Source of the DNA: Sulfurospirillum arcachonense DSM 9755 | GTDB lineage: Bacteria; Campylobacterota; Campylobacteria; Campylobacterales; Sulfurospirillaceae | Length of the DNA: 64,000 nucleotides | Assembly (NCBI RefSeq): GCF_000597725.1 | Contig: NZ_JFBL01000010.1 | Span: 45,201 to 109,200, forward strand | Reading direction: 5' to 3' | Part shown: piece after piece, positions 26,243 through 36,354 of the stretch | How the letters are laid out: each line of letters opens with the position of its first letter | How positions within the stretch are numbered: the stretch's first letter is position 1 | Translations under genes and position numbers: made by a program | Notes under the pieces: generated by a model | What the model was told of the DNA's origin: nothing | The model's database searches: none | What the model saw: only the letters and a program-made list of their open reading frames with translations

Positions 26243-27597
26243 TGGCTAAAAAGAAAACTCTTTTTGAATGTCAAGCTTGTGGATACCAAAGTTCAAAATG
26301 GCTTGGAAAATGTCCTAGTTGTGGAGCTTGGGAAGAATTCCTAGAGCTAAACAGCAAACAAATTGAAGTATTAAATGAAATCAAACAAGTTTCAACTGTA
26401 GGAACCTCCAGTCAAGCAATCTCCATAACGAAAGTAGAACAAGATAAAATATCTCGATTTAGTTCGGGTGATAGTGAACTTGATTTAGTTATGGGAGGTG
26501 GTATAGTAAGTGGTAGTTTAACACTTATTGGTGGTAGTCCAGGAGTTGGAAAATCAACACTTCTTTTAAAGATAGCTGGAAACTTAGCAAAAGCAAATCA
26601 AAAAGTACTCTATGTAAGTGGTGAAGAATCATCAGGTCAGATAAAACTAAGAAGTGATAGACTTGGAAGTAACTATGAAAACTTATATTTAATGAGTGAA
26701 ATTAGACTCGATGCAGTTTTGAGTGAACTTTCATGTGGTGGTTATAAAGCCCTTGTAATTGATTCTATTCAAACTATGTATAGCGAAAAACTTACAGCTG
26801 CTCCAGGTAGTGTTTCACAAGTAAGAGAGATTACTTTTGAACTTATGAGATGGGGAAAAGAGCATGATATCGCTATTTTTATCATAGGTCATATTACAAA
26901 AGAAGGCTCAATTGCAGGACCTAGAGTTTTAGAGCATATGGTAGATACAGTTCTTTATTTTGAAGGTGACTCTTCACGTGAACTTAGGCTTTTAAGAGGT
27001 TTTAAAAATCGTTTTGGTTCTACAAGTGAAGTAGGAATTTTTGAAATGACAAGTGCAGGACTAATGAGTGCAAAAGATATATCCAAAAAGTTTTTTACAA
27101 GAGGAAATGCACAAGCAGGTTCAGCTATAACAGTTATTATGGAAGGTAGTCGGCCTATAGTCATAGAAGTTCAAGCTCTTGTGAGCGATAATAGTTATTC
27201 AAACCCTAAGAGAAGTGCAACTGGTTATGAACTTAACCGACTTACAATGCTTTTAGCATTATTAGAAAGAAAACTTGACTTGCCTTTTAATCAATATGAT
27301 GTATTTATAAATATTACTGGTGGTATAAAAATTACTGAAACTTCTGCTGATTTAGCAATAATAGCTGCTATTATAAGTAGTTTTAGAAATAGACCTATTA
27401 GTAAAGATACTGTATTCATGGGTGAAGTGAGTCTTATAGGGGATATTAGAGATATTTTTAGTTTAGATCAAAGATTAAATGAAGCAAAATCGCAACATTT
27501 TGAAAAAGCGATAGTTCCTTCAATACCAACAGAAAAAATTGATGGAATAAAGTGTTTTGAAATAGACGAAGTCTCAAAACTGATAGAATGGATGTAA
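26242..27597 (+). CDS. radA: DNA repair protein RadA
   Basis: A 451-residue RadA/Sms helicase that aids branch migration in recombination. Domains in order: C4 zinc finger (CQACGYQSSKWLGKCPSCG, residues 9-27), RecA-like ATPase with Walker A GGSPGVGKSTLLL, the RadA-specific KNRFG motif (RGFKNRFGSTSE), and a Lon-protease-like C-terminal domain without the catalytic dyad. It starts directly at the ftsY stop (one-base overlap). Confidence 0.96.
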   Translation: MAKKKTLFECQACGYQSSKWLGKCPSCGAWEEFLELNSKQIEVLNEIKQVSTVGTSSQAISITKVEQDKISRFSSGDSELDLVMGGGIVSGSLTLIGGSPGVGKSTLLLKIAGNLAKANQKVLYVSGEESSGQIKLRSDRLGSNYENLYLMSEIRLDAVLSELSCGGYKALVIDSIQTMYSEKLTAAPGSVSQVREITFELMRWGKEHDIAIFIIGHITKEGSIAGPRVLEHMVDTVLYFEGDSSRELRLLRGFKNRFGSTSEVGIFEMTSAGLMSAKDISKKFFTRGNAQAGSAITVIMEGSRPIVIEVQALVSDNSYSNPKRSATGYELNRLTMLLALLERKLDLPFNQYDVFINITGGIKITETSADLAIIAAIISSFRNRPISKDTVFMGEVSLIGDIRDIFSLDQRLNEAKSQHFEKAIVPSIPTEKIDGIKCFEIDEVSKLIEWM

Positions 27598-27688
27598 TCA
27601 AGCACATATTTATACATATTTATGTAAACTTTTATTATAATTAAACGATATATTAATTAGATAAAATTAATTAACCAAAGGAATGGGC

Positions 27689-28219
27689 ATGGCAGAAGAG
27701 ATTGAAGAAGAGGTAATAGAAAAAAAATCAGGTGGGAACATGGTTCTTATTTTGATAGTCGTTTTGCTTGTAGTTCTTTTAGTTGGTGGTGGATTAGCTG
27801 CTTTCTTTTTATTAGGTAGTGATAATGAAGGTACATCATCAGGACAAATGCAACAAAACTCACAATCTACTCCTGCAAAGAGAAAAAGTTCTGGACGTTC
27901 CAGCAATTATCTTACAATTGGACCTATGTATCCAATGAGCCAGTTTGTTGTGAACTTACTAAGTGAAAGTGGAAGTAAGTATCTCAAAGTTGCATTAGAT
28001 ATTGAACTAGATTCAGAAGAATTAGCACCTGAAATGGATAAAAAGAAAGCTCTTTTAAGAGATATTATCATTCGTGCTTTATCTTCTAAAACTTTTGAGG
28101 AAGTAAGTACAATGAAAGGAAAAGACCGTCTCAAAGATGAAATTGTAAATAAAATTAATGACGTTTTAACAGATGGACAAATAAAAAATATCTTTTTTAC
28201 GGATTTTATTGTTCAATAA
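27689..28219 (+). CDS. fliL: Flagellar basal-body protein FliL
   Basis: A 176-residue single-pass inner-membrane protein: an acidic N-terminus, a transmembrane helix (NMVLILIVVLLVVLLVGGGL, about 18-37), a Ser/Gln-rich linker and a periplasmic stomatin-like domain (YLKVALDIELDSEELAPEM, KDRLKDEIVNKINDVL, IKNIFFTDFIVQ). It stabilises the stator around the motor. Start chosen at the second ATG (27689), six bases after AAAGGA; the first ATG at 27683 touches that site. Its stop overlaps acpS. Confidence 0.9.
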   Translation: MAEEIEEEVIEKKSGGNMVLILIVVLLVVLLVGGGLAAFFLLGSDNEGTSSGQMQQNSQSTPAKRKSSGRSSNYLTIGPMYPMSQFVVNLLSESGSKYLKVALDIELDSEELAPEMDKKKALLRDIIIRALSSKTFEEVSTMKGKDRLKDEIVNKINDVLTDGQIKNIFFTDFIVQ

Positions 28220-28602
28220 TGATAGGTATTGATATAGTAAAAATTGATAGAATAAAAAAATTTCAAGAGCGTTTTGGTAACAAAGCGCTCAAAAAATTTC
28301 TCGATTCTGATGAGATAGAGCTTGCTCGTTCTACTAACTCACAAGCAGGTTTTTGGGCAGCAAAAGAAGCAGTGTCTAAAGCTCTTGGCTTAGGTATTAG
28401 TGAAAAATGTGGTTTTTTTGATATAAAAATACATAAAGATGAAAAAAAAGCTCCCTACTTTACACTTTCAAAACATCTCATAGAAGATTTTCAAATAACA
28501 GATACCGCGTTAAGTATTACTCATGATGGGGGATATGCAATAGCAGTTGCCAATATAAATTCCAAACTTAAAAGAAAAAATCCTCTTATGCATACTATTT
28601 AA
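28219..28602 (+). CDS. acpS: Holo-[acyl-carrier-protein] synthase
   Basis: A 127-residue AcpS that attaches 4'-phosphopantetheine to acyl carrier protein. The metal-binding Asp is in MIGIDIVKIDRIK, and the second motif is FWAAKEAVSKALGLGI (Glu of the active site). It overlaps the fliL stop by one base (TAATGA). The next 184 bases (28603-28786) hold no gene that I can support. Confidence 0.93.
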   Translation: MIGIDIVKIDRIKKFQERFGNKALKKFLDSDEIELARSTNSQAGFWAAKEAVSKALGLGISEKCGFFDIKIHKDEKKAPYFTLSKHLIEDFQITDTALSITHDGGYAIAVANINSKLKRKNPLMHTI

Positions 28603-28786
28603 ACATTATAAGAGATTATAAAGTTTATAAGTTATACAATAAAATTTCATATTATCTGAAAAATTTTAAATAAACACACTTGCATTTACACCCAATTTAG
28701 CTTACTGTATTACAAGAGTACTTCATTTAAAAAACACTCGTATTTAAATTTATTTAAGATTACACTTAAAACATAAAGAGGAAAAA

Positions 28787-30091
28787 TTGAAAATTATTAA
28801 TAGTAATATAGTTAAAAGGGTTCTTGTTTTTACGTTAGGATTATTTGTTATGGCACTAGGAGTCTCTTTATCTGTAAAAGCAAATCTTGGAGTTTCTCCT
28901 GTTTCATGTGTTCCTTATGTATTTAGTTTAACAATGCCACTTAGTTTAGGCGAACTAACAATAATTTTAAATATCTTTTTTATTCTTATGCAAATGATTA
29001 TATTACGTAAAAATTATAATTTAGCACAACTAGTGCAACTTCCTTCAGTAATTATTTTTGGCTATTGTATTGATTTTACGATGAATATACTCTCAAATTT
29101 AAATCCAACATCATATATACAACAAGCCTTTTGGTGCATATTAGCATGTGGTGTTTTAGCTTTTGGTATTTTTCTTCTTTTAAAAACTCATCTTACCTAT
29201 CTTCCTCTTGATGGTTTAGCTATTGCAATTTCTCAAACTTATAAAAAAGAATTTGGTAAAGTTAAAATTAGTTTAGATAGTTCAATGGTTATTATTGGAA
29301 CATTAAGCTCTTTTGTTTTATTAAGTCATTTAGAAGGTATACGAGAAGGAAGTGCACTTGCCGCTGTATTAGTTGGTGCTTGTATCAAATTTTTTAGTAA
29401 TAAATTACCGATGATAGAAAAATGGCTAAAACAAGAAAGTAGTACAAAATCTGTTGACAAAAAAATACACAATACAAAAAATGATTCATTAATCATTACA
29501 ATTTCAAGAGAATATGGAAGTGGCGGTCATGAAATTGGAAAATTTATTGCAAAAGAGCTTGGAATATCTTTTTATGATAAAGAGCTTATTGAACTTACTG
29601 CAAAACAAACAGGATACACCACTAAATATATTCAAGAAAATGAACAAAGTTTAGCTAATTCACTATTATATGAACTATATGAGCAAAATTATGCTTACGT
29701 AGACGATCAATTACCTCCAATCGATGCTTTATTTCTTGTTCAAAGTAAAATTATTAGAGATATTTGTGCTAAAGAGTCTTGTATAATTGTAGGACGTTGT
29801 GCAAATTTTATCTTAAAAGATAATCCAAATTGTTTTAATGTATTTATTCATGCAAATAATGAATATCGTAAAGAAAAAATAAATAAAGAATATGGAATGA
29901 AACTAACGTATTTGGATAAAGATTTAGAACACATAGACAAAAAAAGAGCTAATTACTGTTACCACTATACTGGAACAGATTGGAAAGATGCTACCAATTA
30001 TCATTTCACAATAGAAAGCTCACTCTATGGATCACAACAATCTGCTGAAAAAATCATACAACTTGTAAAAAATTTAGTTAATAATAGATAA
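28787..30091 (+). CDS. Fusion: YczE/DUF6198-like membrane domain with cytidylate-kinase-like domain
   Basis: A 434-residue two-part protein. Residues 1-215 form a five- to six-helix membrane domain of the YczE/DUF6198 type (LGLFVMALGVSLSVKANLG, PLSLGELTIILNIFF, LPLDGLAIAIS). Residues 225-434 are a P-loop kinase of the cytidylate-kinase-like family (TISREYGSGGHEIGKFIA, ISFYDKELIELTA, CIIVGRCANFIL). These two families are often neighbours in other bacteria; here they are one chain. The start is TTG, 28787, after AAAGAGGAAAA. The substrate is unknown. Confidence 0.75.
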   Translation: MKIINSNIVKRVLVFTLGLFVMALGVSLSVKANLGVSPVSCVPYVFSLTMPLSLGELTIILNIFFILMQMIILRKNYNLAQLVQLPSVIIFGYCIDFTMNILSNLNPTSYIQQAFWCILACGVLAFGIFLLLKTHLTYLPLDGLAIAISQTYKKEFGKVKISLDSSMVIIGTLSSFVLLSHLEGIREGSALAAVLVGACIKFFSNKLPMIEKWLKQESSTKSVDKKIHNTKNDSLIITISREYGSGGHEIGKFIAKELGISFYDKELIELTAKQTGYTTKYIQENEQSLANSLLYELYEQNYAYVDDQLPPIDALFLVQSKIIRDICAKESCIIVGRCANFILKDNPNCFNVFIHANNEYRKEKINKEYGMKLTYLDKDLEHIDKKRANYCYHYTGTDWKDATNYHFTIESSLYGSQQSAEKIIQLVKNLVNNR

Positions 30092-30105
30092 AGACTGCCT
30101 ATATT

Positions 30106-31905
30106 TTATGTATTTGATTTTAAAATCTGAACTAACTCATCAAAGCAATTTTCAAAAGCATCAACAATTTGTGGATCAAAAAAGTTGCCTCTTCCTTCTA
30201 AAATAATTTCTTTTGATGTTTTTGCATCGTATGATTCTTTATAGCATCGTTTTGACATAAGAGCATCAAAGACATCAACAATAGAAACTATTCTTACAAA
30301 TAAAGGTATTTCTTCTCCTTTTAAACCTTTAGGATACCCTGTACCATCCCATTTTTCATGATGATATAATGAAATATCTCTACCAACTTTCATGATTTCT
30401 GATGTAGGATTTTTGAGTATTTTAGCACCAATAATAGGATGAGTTTGTATTATTGACATTTCTTTATCGTCTAACTTTCCTGGTTTTAATAAAATTTTAT
30501 CTGGAATACCAAGTTTTCCTATATCATGCATTGCACTAGCATGCTTAAGTATATGAATTTGCTCTTTTGGTAAATCAAGTTTTTTCCCCATTGTTTCACA
30601 ATATAACCCTATTCTATTAATATGATCCGCTGTATCACTATCTTTATACTCTGCGGCAATTGCCAACCTATAAAGGGTATCTAAATAAGACTCCCTTAAA
30701 TTAATTTTCATATTTTTAAACGATGTAATTAACTCATCTATTTCAGTGATACTACTTAGATTAATATTTGATTCATCTAAATGTAATAATTCTAATTTAC
30801 TTGTCATATCTCTTAATTTTAAGATTGGCCTTGAAATTTTTTTAGAAATTCGTATACTTATATATAGAGATATACAACCAATAATTAAAATAAAAAGGAT
30901 ATTTAATTTATTATTGTGTTTTAATAACCCTAAAAAATCATCTTCTAAAACATACATTCCTACTATCCATTTTAATTCCCCAATATTAAAAGGTAAAAAC
31001 ATAGCTTGATAATTATTATTTTTTTGTTCAAAAGTTAGAAAATATTCTTTTTGGATAGATTGTATATCTGTTTTTTTATTAAGTTCAGTATATGCTTTTT
31101 TAATAATACTAGTTTCACTTAAATCATTAATTGTTTTTAATTTATTTTGCTCAAAATTTTTATCTACTGGCATAGAAAGTATTTTTAATGATTTATTAAT
31201 CATAAAAACTTTACCATTTTCTCCCACTTTAAGATTATTAATAAAATTTGCTAATTCATCTATCTCTATATCTATCCCAACAACACCTTTTACCTTACCA
31301 AGATTGTCATAAATTGCTGTAGATATAGTAATCCCTGGTTTTTTTGATGTAAAAAATATATATGGTTCTGTCCATGATAAGTTCTTAGTTTTTATAGCAC
31401 TTTTATACCAAGGTCTAATCCTAGGATTATATTTATCATTTTTAAGATATTTTTTTTCAATTATTTTCATAAGCTTATCTTTTTGAGTAACACTTACTAC
31501 TTTTTTATCATTTGAATTATATTTAATACTTTTTTTAAGAAAACCTATTTTATTCTTTAAAAGCATTATAAAGTCACCCTTAGATGTCGCATAATAAATA
31601 CCAGAAAAGTATTGGTGTATAATCATTTGTTCATAAAAATATTTCATTAATTCTTCTTGATTATTGCTATTAAGAATATTTTTATTTTGTAAATTTTTTG
31701 TTAAAAGAGTAACATCAGTTGCTACATTCATATAAGTTTTAGATTTATCAATGGCAAATTCTGAAATATTTTTCATAATTTGATATGACTGTTTAGACAT
31801 AGAAAGTTTTGTTGAATAATATGTAGTAAATAGTATCATACTAATAGACACAAAGATAACAAAGAAAAACGAAACGGTCAAAATGGTTCTAAGAGAGGTT
31901 CTCAT
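30106..31905 (-). CDS. Sensor protein: dCache, HAMP-like and HD-GYP domains
   Basis: A 599-residue membrane-bound c-di-GMP phosphodiesterase candidate. N-terminal helix (about 7-28), periplasmic dCache sensor (about 30-320, with RIRPWYKSAI and VVGIDIEI), second helix (about 335-352), HAMP-like segment, then HD-GYP: HDIGKLGIPD, HPIIGAKIL, HHEKWDGTGYPKGL, VSIVDVFDAL. All metal ligands of HD-GYP appear present. The start MRTSLRT (31905) is chosen because a perfect AGGAGG lies four bases upstream; a longer frame adds ten residues. It is convergent with the fusion gene at 28787. Confidence 0.9.
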   Translation of the reverse strand: MRTSLRTILTVSFFFVIFVSISMILFTTYYSTKLSMSKQSYQIMKNISEFAIDKSKTYMNVATDVTLLTKNLQNKNILNSNNQEELMKYFYEQMIIHQYFSGIYYATSKGDFIMLLKNKIGFLKKSIKYNSNDKKVVSVTQKDKLMKIIEKKYLKNDKYNPRIRPWYKSAIKTKNLSWTEPYIFFTSKKPGITISTAIYDNLGKVKGVVGIDIEIDELANFINNLKVGENGKVFMINKSLKILSMPVDKNFEQNKLKTINDLSETSIIKKAYTELNKKTDIQSIQKEYFLTFEQKNNNYQAMFLPFNIGELKWIVGMYVLEDDFLGLLKHNNKLNILFILIIGCISLYISIRISKKISRPILKLRDMTSKLELLHLDESNINLSSITEIDELITSFKNMKINLRESYLDTLYRLAIAAEYKDSDTADHINRIGLYCETMGKKLDLPKEQIHILKHASAMHDIGKLGIPDKILLKPGKLDDKEMSIIQTHPIIGAKILKNPTSEIMKVGRDISLYHHEKWDGTGYPKGLKGEEIPLFVRIVSIVDVFDALMSKRCYKESYDAKTSKEIILEGRGNFFDPQIVDAFENCFDELVQILKSNT

Positions 31906-32045
31906 CGTTCCTCCTAAAATATTATTTATGTTCAATTATTATAGCTTAAAAAAAATTAAAATTACTATATATTATTTTATATGTTAAAAATAATATATAG
32001 TAAAGTAAAATTGCAAAATTATTTAAACAATAAAGTATTTATAAC

Positions 32046-32243
32046 TCAACCACCACCAACAAATTGTAAAAATTCAACTTTATCATTTTCGCTTAATTCA
32101 AAATTATGCCAATTTTCTTTTTTTACAACATTCATATTAACAGCGGCTGCCATTACTTTATCATTTATATCTAATTCATTTAATAACGCTTGTACTGTTT
32201 TTACTTCTGTATTTTTTTCTTCACCATTAACTATCAGTTTCAT
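32046..32243 (-). CDS. thiS: Sulfur carrier protein ThiS
   Basis: A 65-residue beta-grasp protein that carries sulfur as a C-terminal thiocarboxylate for thiamine thiazole synthesis. It ends EFLQFVGGG; the terminal Gly-Gly is the functional part. MKLIVNGEE is the usual start, with AGAAAGGATAG before it. It overlaps the 3' end of midA by 17 bases. Other thiazole genes (thiF/G/H) are not adjacent; thiL is at 9.6 kb. Confidence 0.85.
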   Translation of the reverse strand: MKLIVNGEEKNTEVKTVQALLNELDINDKVMAAAVNMNVVKKENWHNFELSENDKVEFLQFVGGG

Positions 32244-33267
32244 TTCTATCCTTTCTAAAACATACCATTTTAAATCTCTCACCCATAAAAGATGGATCGA
32301 TAAGTGTTTTTACTCTGTTTAATTCTGCTTGATAACTCTCTTGTGTCGAATTCTTTTTCATAGTTTCTAACAAATCTATTAAGCCAAATTCTATAAGAGC
32401 TTTCATCTGAGAAGAGTACGAATGTAAAATTGCTCCACTTTCTTTAAATGCTCCTATAAGATGTTCAAAATTAACATCATATGTTATATCACTTTTGGCA
32501 TACAAACTACTAAGTTTAACATCTTCTTTTAACTCTTTATCTTCTACTAAATTAGTTAAAGCAAAAAATGGATAAACTTTGTGTTTATTATATATTCTCA
32601 AAGAAAAATCATCTCTAGCTTGTTTATCACCATAATCAAATGTTACAAATTCAAATTTTTTTATATGATTACACATATCTATCGCAAATTTTTCATACCC
32701 AATACCTACTTCACCTTTAGATATATTATATCTTTGAGTAAGTCTTTTAACATCAAGATCAATTGTTTTAAATTCTGGCTCATGCCCATTCATGTATAAC
32801 ATTTTATCATCATATACAACTTCACAAGAAAAAGCATCAAAAATTTCATTTGCTATGATAAAAGCCTCTTTACATGTAAGCTCATCTAAACTCTTTACAT
32901 GTAAAAGCTTTACACTATCTCCAAAAGAATTTTGAAAATACTCTAATTGACCTTTTTGATTCTGCTCAAATGGTTCTACTATCATAAATGTAAGAGTTTT
33001 TAAAAGTTCTGGCTTCAAGGTGTAGATAAACTGAATCACATCAGCTAAAAGATACCCTTTATGAGCCCCTATTTCTATAATCGTACTCGTTGGACTTAAA
33101 TATCCTTCTTTTAAAGAGTTCATAAACTTATTGGCTATACTTCCACCAAAAAACATACTAGAACTCACTGCAGTATAAAAATCTCCACTTTTTCCTATAT
33201 CTTTATGTGTTGCATAGTAACCATCTTCAGAATACAACCACTCCGTCATATACTCACTAAATTTCAC
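32227..33267 (-). CDS. MidA-family SAM-dependent protein methyltransferase
   Basis: A 346-residue member of the MidA/NDUFAF7 (DUF185) family, known in eukaryotes as arginine methyltransferases for complex I assembly. Family features: MTEWLYSEDGYYATHKDIGKSGDFYTA at the start, motif I IIEIGAHKGYLLADV (about 62-76), and NEIFDAFSCEVV (about 141-152). GDFYTAVSSS marks the conserved SAM-loop entry. Target protein unknown. It overlaps thiS downstream and the TolC-like gene upstream (11 bases). Confidence 0.85.
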   Translation of the reverse strand: MKFSEYMTEWLYSEDGYYATHKDIGKSGDFYTAVSSSMFFGGSIANKFMNSLKEGYLSPTSTIIEIGAHKGYLLADVIQFIYTLKPELLKTLTFMIVEPFEQNQKGQLEYFQNSFGDSVKLLHVKSLDELTCKEAFIIANEIFDAFSCEVVYDDKMLYMNGHEPEFKTIDLDVKRLTQRYNISKGEVGIGYEKFAIDMCNHIKKFEFVTFDYGDKQARDDFSLRIYNKHKVYPFFALTNLVEDKELKEDVKLSSLYAKSDITYDVNFEHLIGAFKESGAILHSYSSQMKALIEFGLIDLLETMKKNSTQESYQAELNRVKTLIDPSFMGERFKMVCFRKDRNETDS

Positions 33268-34444
33268 CGCTCATCTTTGCATAAAGATCTAGTAAAGCTT
33301 GTTGTATTTCTATTTCGTAAATCTTTTTATCTAAAATTGTATTTTGTTTTGAATTATCAAGAGTATCAACATCATATATTGTTGTCTCACCTGCTTCAAA
33401 AAGCTCTTTTGTAGAAGTTAATAAAGAGTCATAAAGTTTTGCATCATTTTTCGCAATTACTATTTTTTTCTTTATCAATTCTATCTTTTTTATAGAATCT
33501 TGATATAAATTACCCTCTTCTTTTTCAACATCTTTTAACTCAAGTTTTGATTTAAGATAATTTAACTCTTTAAGTTCTATAGTACGGCCTCTATTAATAT
33601 CAAACAAAGGCATTGAAACCTTTATGCCTACTTGATTATATCTATCGTTGTCATTAATATTATCACCCATGTCATAATAACCACCAAAAATAGATACAGT
33701 TGGAAGATAATTTGCTATTGTCATCTTCTTTAAATATTCAGCTTGTTTACTTGCTGCTCTTTGAGTATTTAAAGCTAAAGATTTTTCTATATACTTTTTC
33801 TTATCTACCATACTAAAAGTTGGTGGTGTAATGTCAAGATAACTAGTATCACTTAAAGACTTATAGTTCATTAGTTGAGAGTACCTTTGTTCTTCTAAGT
33901 CAATAAGTGTTTTTTCAAGTGAACTCTTTGTTAAAATAGCATTATCTAAAAAGCTACTATCTAAAAAACCACTTTCATACTGCTCTTTTTTTCTTACGAC
34001 ATCTATTTTTGCATTTGCTATTAAGTACTCTTGTTTTTTTAATTGTAAATCATACTTCTTTATCATAAGCCAAGAAGATATAATACTTTTAATAAGATTT
34101 TGCTCATTTAATTTTGTACTAAGCCTTGAAAATTCCCTATTTGCACCTGAATACTGAACAGCATAATAAATCCCACCACTCTTAAAAACTGGCTGATCAA
34201 TACTTATAGAAAAACCATCAGTTTCATCTGCCACGATACCTCGCTTACCATCCATCTTTGTTTTATTGTACGAACCTACAATTTGATTCACCCAATCATA
34301 CTTTAGATTGTCACTCTCTAACTCTACTGTTTGTTTATCAATATCTAATTTTTTTTGCTTTAAAGCTGAAAGAAGTGAACTATTATCAGCTGCACTCAAA
34401 AAACTCACTAAAAGAGATAAACTAACTAAGTACTTTAAACGCAT
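33257..34444 (-). CDS. TolC-family outer-membrane channel protein
   Basis: A 395-residue protein with a signal peptide (MRLKYLVSLSLLVSFLSA) and long helical repeats typical of TolC-type efflux channels (NAKIDVVRKKEQYESGFLDSS; ELFEAGETTIYDVD, the classic GExxLLDVLD-like segment). It is shorter than TolC but within the range of Campylobacterota relatives. No inner-membrane pump is next to it. Its 5' end overlaps argD by 23 bases and its 3' end overlaps midA, so the three genes are tightly packed. Confidence 0.78.
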   Translation of the reverse strand: MRLKYLVSLSLLVSFLSAADNSSLLSALKQKKLDIDKQTVELESDNLKYDWVNQIVGSYNKTKMDGKRGIVADETDGFSISIDQPVFKSGGIYYAVQYSGANREFSRLSTKLNEQNLIKSIISSWLMIKKYDLQLKKQEYLIANAKIDVVRKKEQYESGFLDSSFLDNAILTKSSLEKTLIDLEEQRYSQLMNYKSLSDTSYLDITPPTFSMVDKKKYIEKSLALNTQRAASKQAEYLKKMTIANYLPTVSIFGGYYDMGDNINDNDRYNQVGIKVSMPLFDINRGRTIELKELNYLKSKLELKDVEKEEGNLYQDSIKKIELIKKKIVIAKNDAKLYDSLLTSTKELFEAGETTIYDVDTLDNSKQNTILDKKIYEIEIQQALLDLYAKMSGEI

Positions 34445-35606
34445 TATCTAACCTTTTAAAACCTTCATCAATTTCTTCTTTTGATATTGTAAGTGGTGGT
34501 AATAATCTTAGTGTATTTCTTCCTGCTTTGAGTATCAAAACTCCTTGATCAAATGCTCTGTTTATCAAAGTTGACAAATCGACATTTTCAAAACATCTAA
34601 GGCCTCTCATAAGACCAAGTCCCACAACTTTTTCAAACAGAGCTGGATATGCTTTTGCTATCTCTTGTAATTTTGATTCAAAATAGATAAAAGACTCATC
34701 TAGCTCTCCACTATTTTTGTAACCTTCTAATATATCCAAGACTTCACAACCTGCTCTTGTTGATAAAAAGTTACCTCCAAAAGTACTCCCATGGTCACCT
34801 ACTTCAAAAATATCTTTATGAATTGTTAAAACAGCCCCTATTGGAACTCCTCCACCAAGTCCTTTTGCAAGAGTGATAATATCTGGCTCTATACCATAAA
34901 GATTTGTTGCTAAGAATTCCCCACTTCTAAAAACACCAGTTTGTACTTCATCAACTATTAAAAGTATCTCTTTTGATTTTAAAAAAGCTGCAAGTTTTTG
35001 CACTTCTTCTTTTTCAAAAGGCTCAACTCCTCCTTCACCTTGTACCAACTCTATCATTACCGCAACTGTTTCATCATCTATAGAATTATATATATCATTT
35101 ATATCTTTATTATAAGAAAAACCATCTGGATAAGGAGAAAAATCAGATTTATGAAAACTATCTTGTCCTGTCGCCTTGACAGTTGTAATTGTTCTTCCAT
35201 GAAAAGAATGCTCTAATGTAATTACTTTATAACGCTTATTTTTAAACTTTTTCTCACCATACATTCTTGCTAATTTAATGGCTCCTTCATTTGCTTCTGC
35301 TCCAGAATTTGCAAAAAATGTGCCTACATCAAAACCACTAAGCTCTGCTATTTTTTTAGCTAGTTTTGCTTGTGGTTCTATTAAAAAAAGATTTGAAGTG
35401 TGTATAAGATTATGAACTTGGTCGCTTAGAGCATCTGCTAATCTTGCATTTCCATGCCCAACACTTGAAACCCCAATCCCACTTGTAAAATCAATATAAT
35501 CTTTTCCTTTATCATCAAAAAGAGTGGCATTTTTACCTTGTTTAAAATTTACATAATTTCTAGGGTATGTATTTAATACATACTCTTTATCCATATTTTC
35601 ATACAT
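34422..35606 (-). CDS. argD: Acetylornithine aminotransferase
   Basis: A 394-residue class-III PLP aminotransferase for arginine synthesis. Features: NTYPRNYVNF near the start, FANSGAEANEGAIKLAR (about 97-113), HSFHGRT, the PLP-binding Asp in IVDEVQTG and the Schiff-base Lys in TLAKGLGGGVPIGA. It may also act on succinyl-diaminopimelate. It overlaps the TolC-like gene downstream. Confidence 0.92.
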   Translation of the reverse strand: MYENMDKEYVLNTYPRNYVNFKQGKNATLFDDKGKDYIDFTSGIGVSSVGHGNARLADALSDQVHNLIHTSNLFLIEPQAKLAKKIAELSGFDVGTFFANSGAEANEGAIKLARMYGEKKFKNKRYKVITLEHSFHGRTITTVKATGQDSFHKSDFSPYPDGFSYNKDINDIYNSIDDETVAVMIELVQGEGGVEPFEKEEVQKLAAFLKSKEILLIVDEVQTGVFRSGEFLATNLYGIEPDIITLAKGLGGGVPIGAVLTIHKDIFEVGDHGSTFGGNFLSTRAGCEVLDILEGYKNSGELDESFIYFESKLQEIAKAYPALFEKVVGLGLMRGLRCFENVDLSTLINRAFDQGVLILKAGRNTLRLLPPLTISKEEIDEGFKRLDNAFKVLS

Positions 35607-35649
35607 ATAATAACCTTTTTATTTATTTTAAAATTATATCTAATATTTG

Positions 35650-36258
35650 TTAACCAAGTTTTGGAAGATGCCATCTTTTATGATAAGCAATTAAACGTAA
35701 ACTCAACCCTAAACAAAAAACTGCTAAAAGAGTTATATAATGAACTTCATCAAAACAATCTAACATAAAAACAAAAATACCAACTATAATAGCCACACTA
35801 CCATAAAGTTCGCTGGTTAATACAACTGGAACTCTATTTAATAGAGTATCACGCATAATACCTCCACCAACTGCTGTTGCTAAAGCTAAAAGTACTACAC
35901 CAAAAATATTAAAATCTACCATGAGTCCAACAAGAGCACCAGTAATTGAAAATGAAACTAGACCAATAGAGTCACTTATAACAAAATACATTTTATTCTC
36001 TATTTCACTTTTTTTATAAAGTTTAAAAAGTATTGCAAATAAAATAACACATATAACTAATGACATGGGAAGAAGATGAGAAAAAGCAAAAGGAACTCTA
36101 TCTGCTACTGTATCTCTAAGTATTCCGCCACCAAGTGCTGTTAAAAAAGAGGCAATAAAAATACCCAATAAATCTAATCTATCTTTTGTTGCTACCATAA
36201 AACCACTAAGAGCAAAAGCAATAGTACCTACAACATCTGCTATTTCAAGTCCAATCAT
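35650..36258 (-). CDS. TRIC-like/UPF0126 membrane protein
   Basis: A 202-residue membrane protein with seven predicted helices and two UPF0126 repeats, each with the signature ALGGGILRDT (about 42-51) and AVGGGIMRDTLLNRVP (about 127-142). Bacterial members are trimeric cation channels related to animal TRIC. It is monocistronic, 43 bases from argD. Confidence 0.9.
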   Translation of the reverse strand: MIGLEIADVVGTIAFALSGFMVATKDRLDLLGIFIASFLTALGGGILRDTVADRVPFAFSHLLPMSLVICVILFAILFKLYKKSEIENKMYFVISDSIGLVSFSITGALVGLMVDFNIFGVVLLALATAVGGGIMRDTLLNRVPVVLTSELYGSVAIIVGIFVFMLDCFDEVHYITLLAVFCLGLSLRLIAYHKRWHLPKLG

Positions 36259-36354
36259 AATTGTCCATAATAATTAATTTTTACTATTTTACACAATTAT
36301 ATGTTATAAACGGCATAAGAAAAAGTCTTATTCATAATAATATAACGATGAACT

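Noticed and set aside
28583..28614. CTCTTAT/ATAAGAG inverted repeat at the end of acpS as a terminator
   Set aside because: The arms are 18 bases apart, A/T-rich and not followed by a T-run, so terminator activity is not supported.
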